Assembly (NCBI RefSeq): GCF_023241715.1
Contig: NZ_JALQCW010000003.1
Span: forward strand, 54,869 to 118,868
Direction of reading: 5' to 3'
DNA length: 64,000 bases
Origin: Pseudomonas morbosilactucae
Lineage (GTDB): Bacteria; Pseudomonadota; Gammaproteobacteria; Pseudomonadales; Pseudomonadaceae
Part shown: one piece after another, positions 19,579 through 29,513 of the stretch
Layout of the letters: each line of letters starts with the position of its first letter
How positions within the stretch are numbered: position 1 is the first letter of the stretch
Notes under the pieces: generated by a model
What the model saw: the letters and a program-made list of their open reading frames with translations, nothing else
Database searches by the model: none
Told to the model about the DNA's origin: nothing
Position numbers and translations under genes: made by a program

Positions 19579-20454
19579 ATGTTCAATCGTCCCGGGCATG
19601 CTGTCCTTTTGTTGCTGACCACCTTGATCCTCGGGCTGCTGGCCGGGTGTTCGCCGCTCAAGGTGCTCAACGCCTTGAGTCCCAGCGGCGGGGTTATCAA
19701 GACTCGGGGCATCGCCTACGGCAGCGATCCACGGCAGCAGTTGGACATCTACCAGCCCAAAGACGCAGCGCCGGGCGCACCGGTGGTGGTGTTTTTCTAC
19801 GGCGGCAGTTGGAACAGCGGCTCACGTGCCGACTACGGGTTTGTTGGTGAGGCTTTGGCGTCCCGAGGCATGGTCGTGGTCTTGGCCGACTACCGCTTGT
19901 ATCCGCAAGTGCGTTATCCGGCGTTCCTGGAGGATGGGGCTGCCGCCGTGGCCTGGACCCATGAACATATCGCCGGTTATGGCGCCAATCCCCAGCGGTT
20001 GTACGTGATGGGCCACAGTTCCGGTGCCTACAACGCGGCCATGCTGGCCCTGGACCCTAGCCTGCTGGCAGCGGTGGGGCTCAGCCCTGCGGTGGTCAAG
20101 GGCTGGATCGGCCTGGCTGGGCCTTACGATTTCCTGCCGATTGCCAATCAAGCGGTGCGGCCGGTGTTTTTCTACCCGGACTCGCCACCCGACTCCCAAC
20201 CCATCAACCATGTCAGTCGAGGTGCGCCGCCCGCTTTGCTGATGGCCTCGAACGACGACACTCTGGTCAATCCGCAGCGCAATACCGGCGGCCTGGCCAA
20301 CAAACTGCGCGCCGCGGACGTGCCGGTGCAGGAGTTCTACTTTGCGCGCACCAGCCACGGCACGCTGGTGGCAGCCCTTGCCCGACCCCTGCGCGGCCTG
20401 GCCCCGGTGCTGGACCGGGTCAGTGACTTTGTCGGCGCGCCACCGGCTCAGTGA
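19579..20454 (+). CDS. alpha/beta-hydrolase lipoprotein (esterase-like)
   Basis: 291 residues from the ATG at 19579, with AGAGGT at the proper distance. It has a lipoprotein signal peptide ending in the lipobox LLAGC, so it is probably outer-membrane anchored. The fold has an oxyanion-type FFYGGSW motif (HGG-like), a nucleophile elbow GHSSGAYNA with the catalytic serine, and a C-terminal TSHGTL supplying the histidine. This is the carboxylesterase/BD-FAE-like family; the substrate is unknown. Its stop overlaps the convergent MATE gene by 7 nt, so the two transcripts run into each other. Confidence 0.88.
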   Translation: MFNRPGHAVLLLLTTLILGLLAGCSPLKVLNALSPSGGVIKTRGIAYGSDPRQQLDIYQPKDAAPGAPVVVFFYGGSWNSGSRADYGFVGEALASRGMVVVLADYRLYPQVRYPAFLEDGAAAVAWTHEHIAGYGANPQRLYVMGHSSGAYNAAMLALDPSLLAAVGLSPAVVKGWIGLAGPYDFLPIANQAVRPVFFYPDSPPDSQPINHVSRGAPPALLMASNDDTLVNPQRNTGGLANKLRAADVPVQEFYFARTSHGTLVAALARPLRGLAPVLDRVSDFVGAPPAQ

Positions 20455-21794
20455 GGCCGGGCAAACCAGCTGTCGTTCTTGCGCAGGTTCCAGGCAAAGG
20501 CGGTCAGGGTCAGGCTGCGTAACAGCATGAACAGCAGGAAGCTCAGCCACAGGCCGTGGTTGCCTAGGCCTTGCAGGGCCCAGGCACACGGCAGCCCCAA
20601 AAGCAGGCTGAGGAGCATGCCGTTGCGCATTTCCCTGGCCCGGGTGGCGCCGATAAACAGGCCGTCCAACAGGTAGCTCCAGACCGCTATCAGGGGCAGG
20701 GCGGCGAGGTAGGGCAGGTAGGTATAGGCTGTTTCCCGCACGCTGGGGATGTCGGTCTGCATTGCGATAAACAGGTGCCCTGCCAGCAGGAACAACAAGG
20801 CAAAGCCCAGGCTGGCCAGCAGCGACCAGCCGCCGGCCACCACCAGGGAGCGGCGCAGGGCATTGCGATCACGGGCGCCAATGGCATGGCCGCACAGGGC
20901 TTCCACGGCGTGGGCCAGGCCGTCCAGGGCATGGGCGGTGAGCAGCAGGCCGTTGAGCAGCAGGGCGTTGGCGGCGACGGTGGCATCCCCCAGGCGCGTG
21001 CCCTGGACCGTGATCATGAAAAACACCGATTGCAGCGCCAGGCTGCGGATGAAGATGTCACGGTTGACCGCCAGCAGCGGCCGCCAGCTCTGCCAGCGGC
21101 GCAAGGCGCCCCAGATGATCTGGCCCGGGTAGGCGCGCAAGGCCGGGCGGGTCAGGGCCAGGCCGAGCAGGGCGCCGGTCCATTCGGCAATCACCGAGGC
21201 CCGGGCTGAGCCGACCACGCCCCAATCCAGGCCGAGCACGAACCACAGGTTGAGGGCGATGTTCACCAGATTGGTGGTCAGCAATATGATCAAGGGCGCC
21301 CGGGCGTTCTGGGTGCCAAGGAACCAGCCCACCAGGGCGAAGCTGGCCAGGGCAGCGGGCAAGCCCAGCAGCCGGGTGTGGAAGAAGCCGAGGGCCATCT
21401 GCTGCAGCTCCATGGACGGCTGCATCCACTGCAGGGCGATACCGCTCAGGGGAATGGCGAGGCTGCCCAGCAGCAGGGCCATGCCCATGGCCAGCAACAG
21501 CCCTTGCAACAGCACCTGGCGCAGGGCCGTGCCGTCGCCGCGCCCGGCCGCTTGGGCAGCAAAGCCGGTGGCGCCCATGCGCAGAAAGCCCATGGTCCAG
21601 GCGAGGAAGGTGTAGAGGGTAGCGCCCACGGCCACGGCGCCCAATTGGTGAGCGTGGGGCAGGTGGCCGATGACGGTGCTGTCAACCAGGGCCACCAGGG
21701 GCACGGAAATATTCGAGAGGATCATTGGCGCCGCCAGGGCCCAGACGCGGCGGTGGGTCGGGCGGTGGCGCCAATCGGTAATCAGGGTGGACAT
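20448..21794 (-). CDS. dinF: MATE family efflux transporter (DinF-like)
   Basis: 448 residues with about 12 hydrophobic segments in the twofold pattern of MATE cation-coupled drug/sodium antiporters. The N-terminal region WALAAPMILSNISVPLVALVDSTVIG is characteristic of the DinF branch. Substrates cannot be told from sequence. It is transcribed alone; its 3' end overlaps the convergent esterase gene by 7 nt. Confidence 0.93.
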   Translation of the reverse strand: MSTLITDWRHRPTHRRVWALAAPMILSNISVPLVALVDSTVIGHLPHAHQLGAVAVGATLYTFLAWTMGFLRMGATGFAAQAAGRGDGTALRQVLLQGLLLAMGMALLLGSLAIPLSGIALQWMQPSMELQQMALGFFHTRLLGLPAALASFALVGWFLGTQNARAPLIILLTTNLVNIALNLWFVLGLDWGVVGSARASVIAEWTGALLGLALTRPALRAYPGQIIWGALRRWQSWRPLLAVNRDIFIRSLALQSVFFMITVQGTRLGDATVAANALLLNGLLLTAHALDGLAHAVEALCGHAIGARDRNALRRSLVVAGGWSLLASLGFALLFLLAGHLFIAMQTDIPSVRETAYTYLPYLAALPLIAVWSYLLDGLFIGATRAREMRNGMLLSLLLGLPCAWALQGLGNHGLWLSFLLFMLLRSLTLTAFAWNLRKNDSWFARPH

Positions 21795-21867
21795 GCAGGC
21801 TCCTTGCGAGAGCCGGCATTGTAGCCGCAGCCCGCGGCTTATGCCCCGGGCGTCGGCGCAGCGCCGG

Positions 21868-22161
21868 TCAATGCATGATCCAGCTCAGCAGCCACAGGCC
21901 GAGCATCAGCCAGATGATGCCCATGATGATCGAGGCGTTCATAAAGGCGCGGATCGCCGAGTACAGCAGCATCAGGCCGACAATCAGCGCGATGATGCTG
22001 ATGATCGAGGTGTCCATCCCCAAGGCACGGGCCAGCCCATCGACGAAGTTGCCGCCGGCATGGGTCAGGGTGTTGAACAGGCCGCTGAGCAGATCGACGA
22101 TAAAACGTATGACCGAACCGATGGCCTGGCCGAGCCATTCGAAAAAACTTTCTACCTGCAT
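21868..22161 (-). CDS. small membrane protein of unknown function
   Basis: 97 residues from the ATG at 22161 (MQVESFFEWLGQAIGS), with CAGGA upstream; the longer frame from 22302 lacks homologue-like sequence. Three hydrophobic segments are visible (about residues 12-30, 46-66 and 74-95), the last ending LLSWIMH. Inner membrane is expected. No domain recognised. It lies alone between the MATE gene (same strand, downstream) and the divergent MazG-like gene. Confidence 0.7.
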   Translation of the reverse strand: MQVESFFEWLGQAIGSVIRFIVDLLSGLFNTLTHAGGNFVDGLARALGMDTSIISIIALIVGLMLLYSAIRAFMNASIIMGIIWLMLGLWLLSWIMH

Positions 22162-22335
22162 AAGGGCGTCCTGATGGAAGAGAGGGGTGTGCTCGCCTTT
22201 GGCCATTATTTGCCCCGGGGAGTTCCCTGTCAGCATAGAGCTTTTGCCCAGCTCCGGTGTGGGGCGATCTGGCGCTGATTGGCCCTTGCGCCCACTACCC
22301 ATCCCCCGGAAGCTATACGCCTTCAGGAGACCCCG

Positions 22336-22641
22336 ATGAACCTAGACGAACTGACCCAACGCCTGCACGCCATTCGCGACCGCAATGACTGGCGGCAATT
22401 TCATAGCCCGAAAAACCTGGCCATGGCCGCCAGCGTCGAAATGGCCGAACTGGTGGAAATCTTCCAGTGGCTGAGCGAAGACCAATCGCGGCAACTGCCG
22501 GCGGAAAAACTGGCCCACGCCGGCCAGGAAGTCGGCGATATCGTGCTCTACCTCCTGCTGCTGTGCAGTGAGCTGGGGCTGGACATGGCCCAGGTGGTGG
22601 GCGACAAGCTGGCCGACAGCGAACGGCGGTTCAGCGGATGA
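22336..22641 (+). CDS. MazG-like nucleotide pyrophosphohydrolase
   Basis: 101 residues from the ATG at 22336 (AGGAGA upstream). All-alpha NTP pyrophosphohydrolase of the MazG/RS21-C6 type. The metal-binding pattern is visible as two acidic clusters, EMAELVEIFQW and QEVGDIV, separated by a helix. Likely house-cleaning of non-canonical or damaged NTPs; the exact substrate is unknown. It overlaps cmoM by an ATGA (22638-22641), so the two are translationally coupled. Confidence 0.9.
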   Translation: MNLDELTQRLHAIRDRNDWRQFHSPKNLAMAASVEMAELVEIFQWLSEDQSRQLPAEKLAHAGQEVGDIVLYLLLLCSELGLDMAQVVGDKLADSERRFSG

Positions 22642-23387
22642 GCGACCGTCATTTCGATCAACTGGCGACCCGCTTCGCCGAAAAAATCTACGGCGGGGCC
22701 AAGGGCGCCATTCGTCTGGCCGTGCTTCAGGCCGACCTGACGGAAAGCCTGCCCCCGCGGCCGCTGCGGGTTCTGGACATTGGCGCCGGGCTGGGCCACA
22801 TGTCGCTGTGGCTGGCCGAGCGCGGGCACCAGGTGACCCTGGCCGAACCGGCTGCGCCGATGCTGGAGGGCGCCCGCCAACGTTTTGCCGATGCCGGGCA
22901 GAGCGCAACTTTTATCCAGGCGCCCTGGCAGGACCTGCTGGGCCAGCTCACCGAACCCTACGACCTGGTGCTGTGCCACGCCGTGCTGGAGTGGCTGGCC
23001 GAGCCCCACGCCATCCTGCCGGTGCTGCATCAGTTGACGACCCGGGACGGCTGGTTGTCCCTGGCGTTTTATAACCGCGACGCGCTGATTTACCGCAACC
23101 TGCTCAAGGGCCACTTCCGCAAGATGCGCAAGAACGACATGGCCGGCGAAAAGCAGAGCCTGACTCCGCAGCAACCGCTCGATCCCCGTGAATTGGCGAC
23201 GCAACTTGAGGGCTTGTGGCAGGTCGAAACCCAGAGTGGCGTGCGGGTTTTCCACGATTACATGCCGGTGGAGTTCCAGGCCCGCGCCGAGCTGGCGGAC
23301 CTCCTGGAAATGGAACTGGCGCACCGCCGACACCCAAGTTTCGCCGGGCTTGGGCGTTACCTGCATTGGATGTGCCGGCCGATCTAA
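22638..23387 (+). CDS. cmoM: tRNA cmo5U methyltransferase CmoM
   Basis: SAM-dependent enzyme that methylates 5-carboxymethoxyuridine (cmo5U) at the tRNA wobble position. 249 residues. Class I methyltransferase with motif [17 protein letters not shown] (about residues 48-63), a post-motif acidic residue in LAEPA, and the family signature near the N-terminus [15 protein letters not shown]. Formerly annotated SmtA. It is coupled to the upstream MazG-like gene, and a DUF4136 lipoprotein gene starts 12 nt after its stop. Confidence 0.92.
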   Translation: MSDRHFDQLATRFAEKIYGGAKGAIRLAVLQADLTESLPPRPLRVLDIGAGLGHMSLWLAERGHQVTLAEPAAPMLEGARQRFADAGQSATFIQAPWQDLLGQLTEPYDLVLCHAVLEWLAEPHAILPVLHQLTTRDGWLSLAFYNRDALIYRNLLKGHFRKMRKNDMAGEKQSLTPQQPLDPRELATQLEGLWQVETQSGVRVFHDYMPVEFQARAELADLLEMELAHRRHPSFAGLGRYLHWMCRPI

Positions 23388-23398
23388 CGGAGTGCCCC

Positions 23399-24007
23399 AT
23401 GAAACGCCGTCTTGGTCTGATCCTCCTGTGTGCGGGGCTTGCCGCCTGCCAAGGCAGCAACCCCTATGTCGCCAGTTCCAATCCCTTGCCGCCGGCGCCG
23501 CCGCAAGCGGCGACCACCTTCGACCGCAGCGCCTACCCGGCGCCGTCGCGGGATTACGGACGCTACCGCAGTTGGGCCTGGCTCAACGGGCGTCAGCCCG
23601 CCGGCTCGGCCTGGGCGGATTCGGCACAGATCGCCGAGGCGGTGGGCAACGCCCTGGATCAGCGCGGCCTGCGACCGTTGTACGATCAGCGCCCGGCGGA
23701 CTTGTGGGTCAGCGCTGATGTGCACCTGGAAAAACGCCTGCGCCAGGTCCAGGATGATTACGGCTACGGCGGTTACGGTGGCTACAACCGTTACGGCCCG
23801 GGTTACGGCATGTATGGCAGCGTGCCGGTGGTGCGGACCTACGAGGTCCAAGTGGTGGTGGTTCGGGTCAACCTGTTCGATGGTCCCACTGGCCAGCCGG
23901 TATGGAGCGCCAGCGCTGAAACCAGCAGCCGGGGCAGTATGAGCGAACGTGCCGCTGCCTTGCGTGAGGCGCTGGAAAAGGCCCTGTCGGCCTATCCACC
24001 CAGCTAG
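23399..24007 (+). CDS. DUF4136 lipoprotein, copy 1
   Basis: 202 residues from the ATG at 23399 (AACGGAG upstream). Lipoprotein signal peptide with lipobox LAAC (Cys 17). A Pro-rich spacer leads to a DUF4136 domain that begins with the family motif YRSWAW and ends near ALSAYPP. A Gly/Tyr-rich stretch (about residues 121-138) lies in the middle. Probably periplasmic face of the outer membrane; function unknown. It is related to the next gene and was probably produced by tandem duplication. Confidence 0.85.
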   Translation: MKRRLGLILLCAGLAACQGSNPYVASSNPLPPAPPQAATTFDRSAYPAPSRDYGRYRSWAWLNGRQPAGSAWADSAQIAEAVGNALDQRGLRPLYDQRPADLWVSADVHLEKRLRQVQDDYGYGGYGGYNRYGPGYGMYGSVPVVRTYEVQVVVVRVNLFDGPTGQPVWSASAETSSRGSMSERAAALREALEKALSAYPPS

Positions 24008-24044
24008 TCTGTTCAGAGTGCTGCTTTCTCATCGGAGAACAATC

Positions 24045-24602
24045 ATGTTCCATCGCCTCGTTCTACTGGTCTGTGCCGCGCTGCTCAGCGCTTGCGCCGC
24101 CAACCAGGTCAACCACGACTTCGACGCCAGTCGCGACTTTGCCGCCTATCGCAGCTGGAGCTGGAAAGAGCCCGGCCTGCAGTACCGCCCGGATGACCCA
24201 CGGATCAAAAGCGACCTGACCGAGCAGCGCATTCGCCAAGCGGTGGCCGAGCAACTGGATCAGCGTGGCCTGCGTTCCGTGATGGGGGCGGCCCGGGCAG
24301 ACGTGAATGTCCAGACCTACCTGATCATTGAGGACCGCCAGCAGCAGGTCACCACCAATTACGGCGGTGGCTGGGGTGGCCCATGGAACGGCTACTGGGG
24401 CGGCCCGATGTACAACGAAACCCGCAACGTCACCTATAAGGTGGCGACCATCCAGATCGACCTGCTGGACGCCAAGGACGGCAAGCTGGTGTGGCGCGGC
24501 AGCGATGAGCAGATGCTCAGCAGCTCGCCCAACCCCAGCGATCGCAGCGCCGCCGTGCGCGCCACTGTGGCGCGGATCCTGGCCAACTACCCGCCCCGCT
24601 AA
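24045..24602 (+). CDS. DUF4136 lipoprotein, copy 2
   Basis: 185 residues from the ATG at 24045 (GGAGAAC upstream). Signal peptide with lipobox LSAC (Cys 17). The DUF4136 domain includes AAYRSWSWKEPG and the same closing motif ILANYPPR. A Gly/Trp-rich segment replaces the Gly/Tyr-rich one of the upstream paralogue. 37 nt separate the two genes, so they are probably one transcript with cmoM. Function unknown. Confidence 0.85.
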   Translation: MFHRLVLLVCAALLSACAANQVNHDFDASRDFAAYRSWSWKEPGLQYRPDDPRIKSDLTEQRIRQAVAEQLDQRGLRSVMGAARADVNVQTYLIIEDRQQQVTTNYGGGWGGPWNGYWGGPMYNETRNVTYKVATIQIDLLDAKDGKLVWRGSDEQMLSSSPNPSDRSAAVRATVARILANYPPR

Positions 24603-24648
24603 CGCGGCGCTTCAGGCTGGCGCTTAAGGGCGCAATACCGTCAGTCAG

Positions 24649-24673
24649 CGGCGCTGGCACCTTGCCAGCGCCG
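24649..24673. terminator. strong hairpin before tadG
   Basis: CGGCGCTGGC (24649-24658) and GCCAGCGCCG (24664-24673) pair perfectly over 10 bp around ACCTT. It lies 46 nt after the second DUF4136 gene and upstream of tadG. No T-run follows, so it may be a Rho-dependent boundary or part of the tadG leader. Confidence 0.5.
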
Positions 24674-24740
24674 GCTGCAGGCCTTGTCTACACTGCTTTG
24701 CATCTATCCAGACAGCGCTTGGCTGTGGGCCGGCAAAGGA

Positions 24741-26762
24741 GTGCTCGATGTCTTCCCCGAGAGGCTGGTCCGGCCCGGGCGACAACGTGGTGCCATTGGT
24801 TTGATCGCGGCGGTGAGCCTGGGCCTGGCCTTGCTCTTGATGCTGCTGGTGGTGGACAGCGGGCGGCTGTATCTGGAACAGCGCAAGTTGCAGCGGGTGG
24901 CCGACAACGCCGCGTTGGAGGCGGTCAGCCGCGGCGGCACTTGCCAGGCCGGGTTGACGGCGGCGCAATACGCCAACCAGAGCGCTGTGCGTAACGGGTT
25001 TACCCCGGATGCCGACAGCACCCTCAATACCACCTGTGGCGGCCTGGTGACCGGCGCCAACGGCGTGCGCACCTTCAGCCTGAATGCCAGCCAGTCGGCG
25101 GCGGTACGGGTGATTGTCAGCGATTCGGTGCACACCAGTGTGGCGCGGGGCGTGGGTGCGCTGTTTTCCGCGGGGCCGGTCAGCCTCAATACCCAACTGA
25201 CAGCCACTGCGGTGGCGGCTACACCGGCACCGAGCCTGGCTCAGCTGAGCATTCGCAGTACTTTGCTAACAGTGAGCAGCGCTCAGTCAACTTTGCTCAA
25301 CGGTGTGATTGGCAGGATGTTGGGCGGCAGCCTGAATGTGGATGCGCTGGGCTGGAACGGATTGATCAACACCAATATCAATTTGCTCAGCTTCCTCGAT
25401 CAGTTAGCAATTAATGTGGGGGCATCTGCTGGCAATTACACTCAGTTGCTCAATACCTCCGTGACCCTCACCCAGTTAATTCAGGCTGCGGCGACGGTGG
25501 TTCAAGCCAACGGCGCGACTGCTGATGTTCTCACCGCGTTAGGACAGCTTAAAGTCGCCGCCATTAACCAGACGCCCCTAACGCTCGGGGATATTTTGAA
25601 GTTGCAGACAGGCATGCCTTCTACGGCGCTGGACGCCAATCTACAGTTGTTTCAACTGGTGCAGGCACTGATTCAGCTCTCCAACAGCAAGAGCGCTGCT
25701 GCAGTCACCCTCCCGGCGAACCTCCTTGGGTTGGGGAGTGTGACGGTGCGGACCAAGGTAATTGAACCACCACAGTTGTCGGCCGTTGGTGATCCGCGCT
25801 TGGCCAAGGCTGATCCGCAGGGGGCGAACCGTATTTATGTGCGCACAGCTCAGGTGCGCACCCTGGTTTCAGTAAATCTGACAGGGTTGTCCGGGGTGAC
25901 GGGGCTGGCCAACGCATTGCTGGGGTTGGTGGGGAATCTAACGCCGACTCTCAATAGTCTGCTGAAGTTGGACCTGGCCAGCACCATCAATTCTGTGGGA
26001 TGCCTGTTAGGCGCTGGTTGCGAGCAAATCGATCCGCAGTTGCTGCCATCGCCCCAGATTGATATCAGCCTGGAGCTGGGAGGGGCCAAAGCCTATGTCA
26101 CGGATTACAGTTGTCCGACTGGCACTACTGGAACCAAGAGTTTGACGGTCCATAGCGAGTCTTCGATTGCCGATATTAAGGTCGGTAAAATCGATTCAAC
26201 CAATGCTTTTTCCTCTTCGGCGGAACCTACGGTGATGCCGCTGGCCCTCATCGACCTTGGAATCTGGACCTGTCACAAACTGCTCGGTATTGGGACTTGT
26301 GGCCCGCAACGTACGGCTTTTGCTGCGGGAGGGATCGGTATCCAAGTGGACAGCCAGGTAGGGCTGACTCAAACCGGAAGCAATCAAGGGCGGGACATGG
26401 TGTTTGCCAGCAGTGCCTCCCCGTTCCCGGAGCCGCCTAACGTCAAACAGACTCCGAGCTACAAGAACATGGCCCCGACCCAAAACCTGGTCAATAGCCT
26501 GGCCACCACGATTTCGGGTATCAATCTGATTGTCTATCAGCCGGTCAATAACAATCCTTTGGGAGCGGTAGTGGCGGGTGTTGGTGGTTTGATCAGCGGC
26601 GTCAGCACGCTCCTCACTCCAGTGATCAGCGGCCTCCTGAGCCCCGTGCTCGACCCCCTGCTGAACAACCTGCTGTCGATGCTGGGCATTAATCTGATGG
26701 ACGTCGAAGTCGGCGCCAACCTGACTTGTGGCCAGGCGGGCAGGGCCTACCTGGTGATCTGA
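24741..26762 (+). CDS. tadG: Tad pilus assembly protein TadG (5' end doubtful)
   Basis: About 670 residues from GTG 24741. The N-terminus has RQRGAIGLIAAVSLGLALLL, a TadG-type membrane segment without the Glu+5 of pilins, followed by the VDSGRLYLEQRKLQRVADNAA signature of Tad-like proteins. The rest is a long Leu/Thr/Asn-rich exported domain, with paired cysteines near the end. The start is odd: the best ribosome site, AAAGGAG (24735-24741), is ideally spaced for ATG 24748, but that frame ends at TGA 24802. One extra base in the CCCGGG run (24774-24779) would join MSSPRGWSGP to the TadG frame. Its 3' end is 6 nt from the convergent pprA stop. Confidence 0.82.
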   Translation: MLDVFPERLVRPGRQRGAIGLIAAVSLGLALLLMLLVVDSGRLYLEQRKLQRVADNAALEAVSRGGTCQAGLTAAQYANQSAVRNGFTPDADSTLNTTCGGLVTGANGVRTFSLNASQSAAVRVIVSDSVHTSVARGVGALFSAGPVSLNTQLTATAVAATPAPSLAQLSIRSTLLTVSSAQSTLLNGVIGRMLGGSLNVDALGWNGLINTNINLLSFLDQLAINVGASAGNYTQLLNTSVTLTQLIQAAATVVQANGATADVLTALGQLKVAAINQTPLTLGDILKLQTGMPSTALDANLQLFQLVQALIQLSNSKSAAAVTLPANLLGLGSVTVRTKVIEPPQLSAVGDPRLAKADPQGANRIYVRTAQVRTLVSVNLTGLSGVTGLANALLGLVGNLTPTLNSLLKLDLASTINSVGCLLGAGCEQIDPQLLPSPQIDISLELGGAKAYVTDYSCPTGTTGTKSLTVHSESSIADIKVGKIDSTNAFSSSAEPTVMPLALIDLGIWTCHKLLGIGTCGPQRTAFAAGGIGIQVDSQVGLTQTGSNQGRDMVFASSASPFPEPPNVKQTPSYKNMAPTQNLVNSLATTISGINLIVYQPVNNNPLGAVVAGVGGLISGVSTLLTPVISGLLSPVLDPLLNNLLSMLGINLMDVEVGANLTCGQAGRAYLVI

Positions 26763-26768
26763 AGGGGC

Positions 26769-29513
26769 TCAGCTCAGGGGCAGCTCGATGCAGAAGCGCG
26801 CCCCTTGTTCGGCGTTGCTCACGCTCAGGCGGCCGCCCATGTTTTCGACGATGCCATAGCTCACCGACAGGCCGAGGCCGGTGCCGGTGCCAATGGGTTT
26901 GGTGGTGAAAAAGGGCTCGAAAATCCGTTCCAGCAGGCGCGGGTCGATGCCGCCGCCGTTGTCTTCCACCCACAGGCGCACCCATTGCTCGTCCCGGTTG
27001 GCGCTGAGGCTGATCCACGGCTGCCCGTGAGCCTGATCAGCGCGTGGGTCGAGCAGGGCATCGCGGGCGTTGACCATCAGGTTGATCAGCACCTGCTCCA
27101 GTTGGTCGACATGGCCGCGCACCTGAACCTGCAGGTCGATCTCTCCGAGCCGCAGTTCCACGCCCTTGCCGCGCATGCCCTCGCTGAGCAGCGACAGGCT
27201 GCCTTCCACGGCCTGGGCCGGGTTGAAGGGGCGCTGCTCGATCTCCGAGCGTCGGCCGAAGACCCGCATGTGATCGACGATGCGCGCTGCACGTTGCACC
27301 TGGGCGTCGATCCGGTTGAGTTTTTCCTGGAGGTAGTCGATCTGCACCTCGCCTGTGCTCAGGCGCTTGAGCACGTTGACGATGGCCATGCGCATCACGT
27401 TCAGCGGTTGATTGATTTCGTGGGCCAGGCCGGTGGCCATTTCGCCGAGGGTGGCCATTTTCGCGCTCTGGGTAAGCTGCAATTGGGAGCGTCGGACTTC
27501 TGTGTTGTCGCGGCCTACGGCCTGGATCTCCAGAAGTTGCCCCTGGGCATCGAACACCCCGCGATCCGACCAGACCCACCACGCATGTTCGCGCCCGGGC
27601 AACTGCAGGCTGATTTCCGCCGTGCTCACCGGGAACTCGGGGCTCAGCAGGGCGATGCGCTGGACAAATGCCTGATGCTGCTCGGCCGACAGCCAGTCGC
27701 CGAGGTGGCTGCCCGGCAATTGCTCCGGCGCGCACTCCAGGTAGTTGGCCAGCGGACGGTTGCCGAACGTCAGGGTCAGGTCCGGGCGGTAGCGGCAGAT
27801 CATCGCCGGCGAGTCTTCCACCAGGATCCGATAACGCTCTTCACTTTGCCGGACCTGCTCGGCGGCCAGGGTTGCGCTGGTGACATCCAGCCACAGCCCC
27901 ACGGCTTCCACCGGCAAGCCCAGGTCGTCGCGCAGCAGCTTGGCCTCGTCCAGCACCCAGTGGTATTCGCCCTGGCGGTCACGCAGCCGATAGCGGCTGT
28001 GGACCGCGCCTTCGCGCAGCAGTTGGCGGGTGCGTTGGAAGTACAGTTCACGGTCATCGGGGTGGACCCAGTCCACCACTGCGCCGCCAGGGCAGTCTTC
28101 CAGGCTCCAGCCCAGCAGCGGTTGCAGGCTGGCGCTGAAGAAACTCACCGGTAACGCGCCCTCGACGTAGGCCTGCACGTAGATCACCGCCGGGGAACTG
28201 GCGATCAGGTTGTCGAGGCGGGCGTGGGCGGCGGCGGCCTGTTGCTGCTGCTCCTTGATGTCGCTGATGTCGAGCATGAACCCGACAAAGCGCCGCTGTT
28301 CGCCGTGGCCCAGGGCCTGGCCCTGGACCCGATACCAGAGCGGCGGCGCCGTGGTGTCTGCAGGCAACAGGCGCACGCACAGCAGCAGTGGCTTGCCGTG
28401 TTGCAGGGCTTGCAGGCCGCTGGCCAGCTCTTGCCGGTCAGCCGGGTGGATGCGCTGCAACCAACGCTCCACGGACAGGCGATGGGTGTCGGTGTCCAGT
28501 TGCAGGCTGCGGGCCAGGGGGGCGGCGACCTGGATCTCGGCGTGCCCGGGCAGCCATTCCCACCAGCCGGTGCCGAGCAGTTCCTGCAAGGCCGCCAGGC
28601 GTTCCAGATGCTGCTGGTTGCGCTGCTCACGCAGGCGGCCGAGCAAGGGGGCGGCGAGGGCGGCGCAGAGCATCAGCCAGTCACCGTCTTGCAACGCCAC
28701 AGTGGGCGCCGCCGAGTAGCCGCCGCACAGCAACCAGGCGGCGACTCCCTGATCATCTCGATAGGGCACCAGCAGCCCTTCGCCGTTGCCGAAGAGCCCC
28801 AGCAGGCGCGGGTGGGGCTCAAGGCCATGGAGCAGTTGCAGGTGCAGGGGCGTATTGCCGGCGAGGCTGTCCAGGGCGCTGCCCAGTACCTGGCCGGGTT
28901 GCCACAGGTCTGCTGCGTCGTGGGCACGGTAGCAGGCGTGGATCTGCCACTCGTGTTGCTGCTCATCGAGCAGGGCGATTGCTACACAGGGAATGGCCCA
29001 GCGCTGGGCCAGCCCTTGCAGTTGGTCCTGCAGAACGTCGGCCAGGCGCGACAGGCTGCACCGGCGCAATTGCTCGCTGAATTGGCTCGCGAGCCCCTGG
29101 CAGGCTTCTCGCACTTGCCAGTGCTGCCGTTCCTGGAGCAGGTCGCCGATGTCCAGCAATTGCATCAGCCAGGCATCGGCCCACGGCTGTACCCAACCGC
29201 GTAGGTGCAAGGTGCTGCGGCCAGGGCCCTGGAAGTCCAGGTCCAGCAGTTGGCCGGACCAGTCGGCGGGGCCGCCTTCAATCGCCAGCGTACGCTGGGG
29301 CCACAGATAGTCCGCCAAGTGCAATGACGCCAATGCCTGGGGCCGTTGCAGCAGGGCGTGGCGCAACGGACCGGCGATCTCCAGCACCCGGCCCTGGCCG
29401 TCCAGCAGCAACTGCAGGCCGACCGGTTGGGCGGGCAAGGTCGGTAGGGCTTGCGTGGCCAGAGAGGGCGGGCGGCCGAGCAGGCGGCCCAGGAGTTTGT
29501 CCCCAGGGGTCAA
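26769..29513 (-). CDS. pprA: sensor histidine kinase PprA
   Basis: About 914 residues if it starts at TTG 29513, which overlaps the tadF stop (TTGA); the frame is open upstream but only inside tadF. No membrane segment is evident, so it is probably a soluble sensor. Order: N-terminal PAS-like region, a GAF-like region, several PAS domains (GWWEWLPG and [12 protein letters not shown] among them), a HisKA dimerisation domain with phospho-acceptor [11 protein letters not shown], then HATPase with N-box [10 protein letters not shown] and G-boxes DNGGGI and [10 protein letters not shown]. In P. aeruginosa PprA/PprB controls flp-tad-rcp, cupE and bapA; the gene order here supports the same role. 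Confidence 0.9.
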   Translation of the reverse strand: MTPGDKLLGRLLGRPPSLATQALPTLPAQPVGLQLLLDGQGRVLEIAGPLRHALLQRPQALASLHLADYLWPQRTLAIEGGPADWSGQLLDLDFQGPGRSTLHLRGWVQPWADAWLMQLLDIGDLLQERQHWQVREACQGLASQFSEQLRRCSLSRLADVLQDQLQGLAQRWAIPCVAIALLDEQQHEWQIHACYRAHDAADLWQPGQVLGSALDSLAGNTPLHLQLLHGLEPHPRLLGLFGNGEGLLVPYRDDQGVAAWLLCGGYSAAPTVALQDGDWLMLCAALAAPLLGRLREQRNQQHLERLAALQELLGTGWWEWLPGHAEIQVAAPLARSLQLDTDTHRLSVERWLQRIHPADRQELASGLQALQHGKPLLLCVRLLPADTTAPPLWYRVQGQALGHGEQRRFVGFMLDISDIKEQQQQAAAAHARLDNLIASSPAVIYVQAYVEGALPVSFFSASLQPLLGWSLEDCPGGAVVDWVHPDDRELYFQRTRQLLREGAVHSRYRLRDRQGEYHWVLDEAKLLRDDLGLPVEAVGLWLDVTSATLAAEQVRQSEERYRILVEDSPAMICRYRPDLTLTFGNRPLANYLECAPEQLPGSHLGDWLSAEQHQAFVQRIALLSPEFPVSTAEISLQLPGREHAWWVWSDRGVFDAQGQLLEIQAVGRDNTEVRRSQLQLTQSAKMATLGEMATGLAHEINQPLNVMRMAIVNVLKRLSTGEVQIDYLQEKLNRIDAQVQRAARIVDHMRVFGRRSEIEQRPFNPAQAVEGSLSLLSEGMRGKGVELRLGEIDLQVQVRGHVDQLEQVLINLMVNARDALLDPRADQAHGQPWISLSANRDEQWVRLWVEDNGGGIDPRLLERIFEPFFTTKPIGTGTGLGLSVSYGIVENMGGRLSVSNAEQGARFCIELPLS

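Noticed and set aside
17511..19712. 733-codon open frame antisense to speA
   Set aside because: Mirror of the real gene's codon bias in GC-rich DNA; His/Asp/Val-rich composition and no domain or ribosome site. speA on the other strand is unmistakable.
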